Origin: Taudactylus pleione
Lineage: Eukaryota; Chordata; Amphibia; Anura; Myobatrachidae
Assembly (NCBI GenBank): GCA_031769625.1
Contig: JAUIMM010000737.1
Span: 409,501-473,500, forward strand
Direction: 5' to 3'
DNA: 64,000 bases
The notes below the pieces were generated by a model. It was not told the origin of the DNA. It ran no database searches and worked only from the letters and a program-made list of their open reading frames with translations. A program made the position numbers and the translations under genes. Of the stretch, positions 56,118-64,000 are shown one piece after another (the first letter of the stretch is position 1; each line of letters begins with the position of its first letter).

Positions 56118-58213
56118 CCTGCATCCTCAAAGCAGCAGCGACAAGCGTGCGTCTGTCTGTTAAAGGGTGGTGACACCCTCAAAGTGTGCTACACAAACAA
56201 TTAAAATATTGTTCTTTTTTTTTCTGTCTTTGTGAAATGTGTGGGCTGTAGCCGCACCTGCATCCTTAAAGCAGCAGCGACAAGCGTGCGTCTGTCTGTT
56301 AAAGGGTGGTGACACCCTCAAAGTGTGCTACACAAACAATAAAAATATTCTTCTTTTTTTTTCGGTCTTTGTGAAATGTGTGGGCTGTAGCCGCACCTGC
56401 ATCCTTAAAGCAGCAGCGACAAGCGTGCGTCTGTCTGTTAAAGGGTGGTGTAACTCTCAAAGTGCTCCAAAAAATAAAAAACTATTTTTTTAATGTGTTT
56501 GTGACTTGTGTGCGATGTAGCCACACTTGCATCCTCAAAGCAGCAGCGACAAGCGTGCGTCTGTCTGTTAAAGGGTGGTGACACCCTCAAAGTGTGCTCC
56601 ACAAACAATAAAAATATTCTTCTTCTTTTTTCTGTCTTTGTGAATTGTGTGGGCTGTAGCCGCACCTGCATCCTTAAAGCAGCAGCGACAAGCGTGCGTC
56701 TGTCTGTTAAAGGGTGGTGACACCCTCAAAGTGTTCTACACAAACAATTAAAATATTGTTCTTTATTTCGGTCTTTGTGAAATGTGTGGGCTGTAGCCGC
56801 ACCTGCATCCTTAAAGCAGCAGCGACAAGTGTGCGTCTTTCTGTTAAAGGGTGGTGTAACTCTCAAAGTGCTCCAAAAAATAAAAAACTATTTTTTTAAT
56901 GTGTTTGTGACTTGTGTGCGATGTAGCCGCACTTGCATCCTCAAAGCAGCAGCGACAAGCGTGCGTCTGTCTGTTAAAGGGTGGTGACACCCTCAAAGTG
57001 TGCTACACAAACAATAAAAATATTCTTCTTTTTTCTGTCTTTGTGAATTGTGTGGGCTGTAGCCGCACCTGCATCCTTAAAGCAGCAGCGACAAGCGTGC
57101 GTCTGTCTGTTAAAGGGTGGTGACACCCTCAAAGTGTGCTACACAAACAATTAAAATATTGTTCTTTTTTTTTCGGTCTTTGTGAAATGTGTGGGCTGTA
57201 GCCGCACCTGCATCCTTAAAGCAGCAGCGACAAGCGTGCGTCTGTCTGTTAAAGGGTGGTGACACCCTCAAAGTGTGCTACACAAACAATAAAAATATTC
57301 TTCTTCTTTTATCTGTCTATGTGAATTGTGTGGGCTGTAGCCGCACCTGCATCCTTAAAGCAGCAGCGACAAGCATGCGTCTGTCTGTTAAAGGGTGGTG
57401 ACACCCTCAAAGTGTTCTACACAAACAATTAAAATATTGTTCTTTTTTTTCGGTCTTTGTGAAATGTGTGGGCTGTAGCCGCACCTGCATCCTTAAAGCA
57501 GCAGCGACAAGCGTGCGTCTGTCTGTTAAAGGGTGGTGTAACTCTCAAAGTGCTCCAAAAAATAAAAAACTATTTTTTTAATGTGTTTGTGACTTGTGTG
57601 CGATGTAGCCGCACTTGCATCCTCAAAGCAGCAGCGACAAGCGTGCATCTGTCTGTTAAAGGGTGGTGACACCCTCAAAGTGTGCTACACAAACAATAAA
57701 AATATTCTTCTTTTTTCTGTCTTTGTGAATTGTGTGGGCTGTAGCCGCACCTGTATCCTTAAAGCAGCAGCGACAAGCGTGCGTCTGTCTGTTAAAGGGT
57801 GGTGACACCCTCAAAGTGTGCTACACAAACAATTAAAATATTGTTCTTTTTTTTTCGGTCTTTGTGAAATGTGTGGGCTGTAGCCGCACCTGCATCCTTA
57901 AAGCAGCAGCGACAAGCATGCGTCTGTCTGTTAAAGGGTGGTGACACCCTCAAAGTGTGCTACACAAAGAATAAAAATATTCTTCTTCTTTTTTCTGTCT
58001 TTGTGAATTGTGTGGGCTGTAGCCACACTTGCATCCTCAAAGCAGCAGCGACAAGCGTGCGTCTGTCTGTTAGAGGGTGGTGTAACCCTCAAAGTGTGCT
58101 CCACAAACAATAAAAATATTCTTTTTTTTTTTCTGTCTTTGTGAATTGTGTGGGCTGTAGCCGCACTTGAATCCTCAAAGCAGCAGCGACAAGCGTGCGT
58201 CTGTCTGTTAAAG
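56118..58213 (+). repeat. 137-bp tandem array replacing the transposase core
   Basis: About 15 units (GTGTGGGCTGTAGCCGCACC...AGCAGCAGCGACAAGCGTG) with two main variants (GGGCTGTAGCC and GCGATGTAGCC). Corresponding points recur at 682 bp (56784/57466, 56914/57596, 57189/57871), that is five units, so a higher-order repeat has been duplicated. The unit is related to the 160-bp leader repeat. Confidence 0.92.
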
Positions 58214-58606
58214 GATTACATCGGTGACAGCATCCAAGTAGGCATGTCAGACAGTCCGTACCTGTACTGGCAGGAAAAAGAAGCAATTTGGAGGTCCCTG
58301 TACAAACTGGCTCTATTTTACCTGAGTTGCCCCCCCTCCAGTGTGTACTCCGAAAGAGTGTTTAGTGCAGCCGGGAACCTTGTTAGCGAAAGGCGTAGGA
58401 GGTTGCTTCCACAAAATGTGGAGAAGATGATGTTCATAAAATGAATGATCAACTCTTCCAGGGAGACCAGCCTCCAGAACGTACAGAGGGACCTGTGGTT
58501 CCAGCAGGGACGAATTAATACTCTGTGAGGATGAGGATGTACATAACACTGAAGAGGGTGAGGAATCTGTGGATGAGGAGGATAAGGACGACTTCTTGCC
58601 TCCGTA
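58208..58606 (+). pseudogene. hAT copy 2 transposase, C-terminal dimerisation remnant
   Basis: After the array the reading re-enters the transposase at DYIGDSIQVGMSDSPYLYW and continues through the hAT dimerisation motif SSVYSERVFSAAGNLVSERR. This part is uninterrupted here, unlike copy 1. A small deletion near 58440 shifts the frame of the acidic tail that ends at about 58606. Confidence 0.85.
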
Positions 58607-59248
58607 GAGCCAGTTTGTGCAGGGACAGATTAATTGCCAGCTTGTTTTGTGGGGGCCCAAACGAACCAATCATTTCAGCCACAGTTGTGTGGCAGACCCT
58701 GGCGCTGAAATGATTGGTTTGTTAAAGTGTGCATGTCCTGTTTATACAACATAAGGGTGGGTGGGAGGGCCCAAGGACAATTCCATCTTGCACCTCTTTT
58801 TTTTCTTTGCATTATGTACAGTTTGGGGCCTAGTTTTTCAATGCCATCCTGTCTGCCACTGCAGTTTCACGCCTAGATGGGTCACGTGTTTGTGCCGCCC
58901 ACTCGTGTCGCTTAGCATAGTCATCCAGCTACCTCGGTGCAACCTTTTGGACATAAAAACACTATTGTGAGGTGTGAGGTATTCAGAATAGACTGGAAAT
59001 GAGTGGAAATTAAGGTTATTGAGGTTAATAATAGCATAGGAGCAGAAAAACCTACAAATTCTGTGATTTTAGCTGTTTTTATGCTTTTTTTCAAAAAAAT
59101 ACAGATCCAAAACACAAAACCCAGAACCCAAAACACGGAAGGGTGGTTTTGGCAAAACCAATCCAGATCCAAAACACGAAGAAAGATCCAGATCCAAAAC
59201 CAAAACACAAAACACGAAAAGTGGCCGGTGCACACCCCTAATTTAAAC

Positions 59249-60355
59249 AGATCAAAGTAGATCTGCTCATTTTGTGGAACAGCAAAACATTCATCCACCT
59301 TGATGCCATCATGACACATAATGAAAGGGGGTTATTTAACAGTACAAGTGATTCATTTATAGACTGGGCAGTTTATTTGATTGCTGACTCTCAGTGGGCC
59401 CCTACATTACAGTACATGCAGATGCTAGAGGTACAGCTCAGCACCACCATGTAAAGTGGGACCAATATAATTAACAAGTACCATAGTATCTATATGCTGT
59501 AAAATGTCATATGGTCAGTCAGGGGCAGACAGTTCCTTGTCCCTCTCTGGGTGCTGTATCTTCCTCCTGCTCTCTCCTGGAAGAGCCAGAGATTAAATAA
59601 AACAGGAGAAAAGAGAGAGACGGGGCAGTGCTGGGTAGAAGAGCTGGCGACACAGTGAATGACGGGTCTGCAGTGTTAGTGTGTATATAATATTAAGCAA
59701 GTCACAAATACTGTGTACACTTTACACACAAACACCCCCAACCTAACATTGCTACACAACCCAGATAGATAAGAGATCCAGCCTGCTAGTGGCGGGTGCA
59801 TGGTACTGCAGGCACTGTCATAATGACAATCACCTGACTCCTCACGTTAATCTTGGTGTTGGATATGAACCTGTCCTCTATGTAAACTCACTATGTGCAC
59901 TGTATCAGTACCAGAGTATAGGTTATCCTATACATTGCCCAGAGTTCTGAGGTATAGTTCCTTGTAAATGTGACCAGACTTATTCTTCTTTCCTGTCTGT
60001 CTGCTAGAGTCTCTGCCTTCATCTACCCTTGACCATTCTCATGCCTATTGCCCGTACTTCTATTTTTATCGAATATCTGCCTCGCCAGTCAGTTACACCA
60101 GATGCAGCTAAAAGCCAACAACCTGTGGTCTCCTGGTAGCTTGGCCAATCCATCCTTGCAGGGGTCCCTGGTGAGGACTGACTGTGAAGACACGTAGATT
60201 CTGCGCCTCAATGCCACCTGGGCTAACTCTCTTCAACCTCTAAAGAATGTCCTCACTTAATAATGTGCACCCTGCTATATTAAATACTCATATTTGCCTC
60301 CATTATTGTTTATTTTTTTTGTCTAAACTTTCTTGTGCTCTGCTGGGGAGCACAC
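59249..60355. other. Gene-free stretch
   Basis: No coding region or clear repeat recognised. Possibly unique sequence upstream of the candidate exon. Confidence 0.4.
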
Positions 60356-60436
60356 ATGTCCGAGCAGCCTCCGGAGCCTGAGGACGGAGCAGAGCGCCGG
60401 AGGGACTCGTCGGGGGACCTGCACACGCGGATACAG
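60356..60436 (+). CDS. Candidate first coding exon of an unidentified gene
   Basis: An ATG at 60356 opens 27 codons (MSEQPPEPEDGAERRRDSSG and seven more) that end exactly in CAG followed by GTAAGT at 60437, a consensus splice donor. The stretch is GC- and CpG-rich against an AT-rich background. The peptide is acidic and arginine-rich, with no domain I recognise. The frame is also open upstream, and a pyrimidine-rich tract at 60300-60340 would allow an internal exon. No further exon is seen before the window ends; the satellite would lie in the intron. It could also be a transposon fragment with a chance donor. Confidence 0.35.
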
Positions 60437-60484
60437 GTAAGTGGATTCTGCTATTCACCACCTCACAGTGGCGAATAGTAACTG

Positions 60485-60523
60485 CATCAAATTCCGAAAA
60501 TTGATCACTTTCGGAATTTGATG
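60485..60523. repeat. Perfect 15-bp-arm hairpin
   Basis: CATCAAATTCCGAAA (60485-60499) is the exact complement of TTTCGGAATTTGATG (60509-60523) with a 9-base loop. Probably part of a MITE. A similar AACGTTATTT hairpin lies at about 63860-63905. Confidence 0.8.
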
Positions 60524-60547
60524 AATACCACAATTTCCACATCCCCA

Positions 60548-63500
60548 GACTAATGTACTAATGTACCCATACTAATGTACTAATGTACCCATACTAATGT
60601 ACCCATACTAATGTACTAATGTACCCATACTAATGTACTAATGTACCCATACTAATGTACTAATGTACCTGTACTAATGTACCCATACTAATGTACCCAT
60701 ACTAATGTACTAATGTACCCATACTAATGTACTAATGTACCTGTACTAATGTACCCATACTAATGTACCCATACTAATGTACCCATACTAATGTACTAAT
60801 GTACTAATGTACCCATACTAATGTACTAATGTACCCATACTAATGTACTAATGTCCCCATACTAATGTACCCATACTAATGTACTAATGTACCCATACTA
60901 ATGTACCCATACTAATGTACCCATACTAATGTACTAATATCCCCATACTAATGTACTAATGTACCCATACTAATGTACTAATGTACCCATACTAATGTAC
61001 CCATACTAATGTACCCATACTAATGTACTAATGTACCCATACTAATGTACTAATGTCCCCATACTAATGTACCCATACTAATGTACCCATACTAATGTAC
61101 TAATGTACCCATACTAATGTACCCATACTAATGTACCCATACTAATGTACTAATGTCCCCATACTAATGTACTAATGTACCCATACTAATGTACTAATGT
61201 ACCCATACTAATGTACCCATACTAATGTACTAATGTACCCATACTAATGTACTAATGTACTAATGTACCCATACTAATGTACTAATGTCCCCATACTAAT
61301 GTACCCATACTAATGTACCCATACTAATGTACTAATGTCCCCATACTAATGTACCCATACTAATGTACTAATGTACCCATAATAATGTACCCATACTAAT
61401 GTACTAATGTACCCATACTAATGTACTAATGTACCCATACTAATGTACTAATGTACCTGTACTAATGTACCCATACTAATGTACCCATACTAATGTACTA
61501 ATGTACCCATACTAATGTACTAATGTACCTGTACTAATGTACCCATACTAATGTACCCATACTAATGTACCCATACTAATGTACCCATACTAATGTACTA
61601 ATGTACTAATGTACCCATACTAATGTACTAATGTACCCATACTAATGTACTAATGTCCCCATACTAATGTACCCATACTAATGTACTAATGTACCCATAC
61701 TAATGTACCCATACTAATGTACTAATATCCCCATACTAATGTACTAATGTACCCATGCTAATGTACTAATGTACCCATACTAATGTACTAATGTACCTGT
61801 ACTAATGTACCCATACTAATGTACCCATACTAATGTACTAATGTACCCATACTAATGTACTAATGTACCCATACTAATGTACCCATACTAATGTACTAAT
61901 GTACCCATACTAATGTACTAATGTCCCCATACTAATGTACTAATGTACCTGTACTAATGTACCCATACTAATGTACCCATACTAATGTACTAATGTACCC
62001 ATACTAATGTACTAATGTACCCATACTAATGTACCCATACTAATGTACTAATGTACCCATACTAATGTACCCATACTAATGTACTAATGTACCCATACTA
62101 ATGTACTAATGTACCCATACTAATGTACCCATACTAATGTACCCATACTAATGTACTAATGTCCCCATACTAATGTACTAATGTACCCATACTAATGTAC
62201 TAATGTACCCATACTAATGTACCCATACTAATGTACTAATGTACCCATACTAATGTACTAATGTACTAATGTACCCATACTAATGTACTAATGTCCCCAT
62301 ACTAATGTACCCATACTAATGTACCCATACTAATGTACTAATGTCCCCATACTAATGTACCCATACTAATGTACTAATGTACCCATACTAATGTACCCAT
62401 ACTAATGTACTAATGTACCCATACTAATGTACTAATGTACTAATGTCCCCATACTAATATACTAATGTACCCATACTAATGTACTAATGTACCCATACTA
62501 ATGCACTAATGTACCCATACTAATGTACTAATGTACCCATACTAATGTACTAATGTCCCCAGACTAATGTACCCATACTAATGTACTAATGTACCCATAC
62601 TAATGTACCCATTCTAATGTACTAATATCCCCATACTAATGTACTAATGTACCCATACTAATGTACTAATGTACCCATACTAATGTACTAATGTCCCCAT
62701 ACTAATGTACCCATACTAATGTACTAATGTACCCATACTAATGTACTAATATCCCCATACTAATGTACTAATGTACCCATACTAATGTACTAATGTACCC
62801 ATACTAATGTAGTAATGTACCTGTACTAATGTACCCATACTAATGTACCCATACTAATGTACTAATGTACCCATACTAATGTCCCCATACTAATGTACTA
62901 ATGTCCCCATACTAATGTACCCATACTAATGTACCCATACTAATGTACCCATACTAATGTACTAATATCCCCATACTAATGTACTAATGTACCCATACTA
63001 ATGTACTAATGTACCCATACTAATGTACTAATATCCCCATACTAATGTACTAATGTACCCATACTAATGTACTAATATCCCCATACTAATGTACTAATGT
63101 ACCCATACTAATGTACTAATGTACCCATACTAATGTACTAATGTACCCATACTAATGTACTAATGTACCCAGGGCCGGATTGAGGGCCACATAGGCCTGG
63201 AGCTGAAAATGACCAAGGGCCTATTATGAGAAGCAGAGGAGGCGTGACCAGTGCTTTGAGGGTGTGGTCAGTGCCATGTGGGTGTGTACACCAACTATAC
63301 TCTTAGCCCCAATGTCTCCGTTAATATGTAAAAGAAAAAAAATGCTTAATTTTTGTGAGGTAAAATTGTATTTCTATGATTTATGATTTATGGCTGATCA
63401 TATGGAGAGCAGATGGCCAGACAACATCATGTTGTCATGACAATGGGCCTATTTTTATGTGGAGGCCTGGAGCTGTAGCTCCATCCGCCCCATTGTTAAT

Positions 63501-63777
63501 CTGGCCCTGAATGTACCCATACTAATGTACCCATACTAATGTGCCCATACTAATGTACTAATGTACCCATACTAATGTACTAATGTACTAATGTACCCAT
63601 ACTAATGTACTAATGTACCCATACTAATGTACTAATGTCCCCATACTAATGTACCCATACTAATGTACTAATGTCCCCATACTAATGTACCCATACTAAT
63701 GTACTAATGTCCCCATACTAATGTACCCATACTAATGTACTAATGTACCCATACTAATGTACTAATGTACTAATGTA
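60548..63777. repeat. 8+14-bp satellite array, about 3.2 kb
   Basis: It mixes ACTAATGTACCCAT (14 bp) and ACTAATGT (8 bp), most often alternating to give 22 bp. Minor variants have TCCCC, ACCTG or ATATCC. Inverted sequences AATTTCCACA/TGTGGAAATT flank the array at about 60532-60541 and 63785-63794, so it seems to have grown inside a palindrome. It is interrupted by a hAT insertion at 63170-63509. Confidence 0.95.
63170..63509. mobile_element. 340-bp non-autonomous hAT in the satellite
   Basis: The ends CAGGGCCGGATT and AATCTGGCCCTG are inverted. AATGTACC occurs on both sides (63162-63169, 63510-63517), fitting an 8-bp duplication, although the satellite itself contains this word often. No coding capacity. 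Confidence 0.85.
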
Positions 63778-64000
63778 TGGGGAGTGTGGAAATTAACGCA
63801 GGGGAACTTAGCAAGGATGTATCTGTGATATCTCCTGTGTTAAGTCTATTGATGAATACCAAAATAACGTTATTTAAGGAAAATGTCCTTAAAAACGTTA
63901 TTTTAGTGTTGATGAATAGGCCCCTGAATCTGAAATCATCTCTCTCTTTCTCTCATCTCCATACTCATAGGTATGCTCACAAATGCCTATTTAGAGATAA
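63778..64000. other. Right edge of the window
   Basis: AT-rich sequence with the AACGTT hairpin; no gene seen. Confidence 0.4.

Larger units (their letters stand above)
53141..59240 (+). mobile_element. hAT transposon, deletion derivative with two tandem arrays (copy 2)
   Basis: Same termini as copy 1 (TAGGGGTGAGCGGG and GTGCACACCCCTA). Perfect 8-bp duplication ATTTAAAC at 53133-53140 and 59241-59248. The order is: terminal palindrome, promoter, 160-bp leader array (about 12 copies), start of the transposase gene, a 2.1-kb array of about 137-bp repeats in place of the transposase core, end of the transposase gene, 3' UTR and terminus. It cannot make transposase but keeps both ends, so it could be moved by one. 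Confidence 0.93.

Noticed and set aside
53440..58113. Repeated open frames of about 70 codons within hAT copy 2, and a regular repeat pattern that might suggest a CRISPR array
   Set aside because: The frames recur with the 160-bp and 137-bp tandem units. Units are contiguous, without unique spacers, and sit inside a eukaryotic transposon.

Overview
The window looks like repeat-saturated nuclear DNA from a large vertebrate genome, most likely a frog. The evidence is a FAM111-type serine protease exon with spliced architecture, L1/Tx1-like, CR1/L2-like and Penelope-like relics, a gammaretrovirus-like endogenous retrovirus, several hAT families, and a MITE superfamily whose termini begin GGGCCTGATTCAGAG, a type I associate with anuran genomes. 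Nothing bacterial or phage-like is present. The species cannot be fixed from the sequence.

Layout. 1-28 is the inverted end of a hAT element lying mostly outside the window. 29-7014 is an 11-bp minisatellite. 7.0-15.3 kb is a three-layer nest: an L1-like LINE on the minus strand, split by a MITE (target duplication TGT), itself split by a 5.3-kb LTR retrotransposon (duplication CAAGC). 17.1-17.8 kb holds a broken Penelope-like reverse transcriptase. 18.3-19.3 kb is a TGTGTATC-type microsatellite. 19.3-27.1 kb is a 5'-truncated, minus-strand class I ERV (3' LTR, env, pol, end of gag). 27.1-31.7 kb holds MITEs, a LINE tail and a non-autonomous hAT. 31.7-33.5 kb is the only convincing host coding sequence, the last exon of a FAM111-like protease. 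34.0-36.4 kb has a hAT-like element and two minisatellites. 37.8-39.2 kb has hammerhead-ribozyme-like, Penelope-associated sequence. 39.4-44.6 kb and 53.1-59.2 kb are two copies of the same hAT family, each with an 8-bp target duplication. Between them lie a Tigger-like element, MITEs, a second hAT-like element stuffed with a 30-bp minisatellite, an older hAT relic split by a palindrome-rich MITE, and a tRNA-Glu-derived sequence. 60.36-60.44 kb is a possible first coding exon. 60.5-63.8 kb is an 8+14-bp satellite carrying a small hAT insertion.

There is no operon-like cooperation here. The logic is nested transposition, and almost every mobile element has acquired its own internal tandem array (27, 30, 49, 61, 137 and 160 bp units). 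In one hAT copy the array has replaced the transposase core. Exact target duplications at many boundaries allow the order of insertion to be read from sequence alone.
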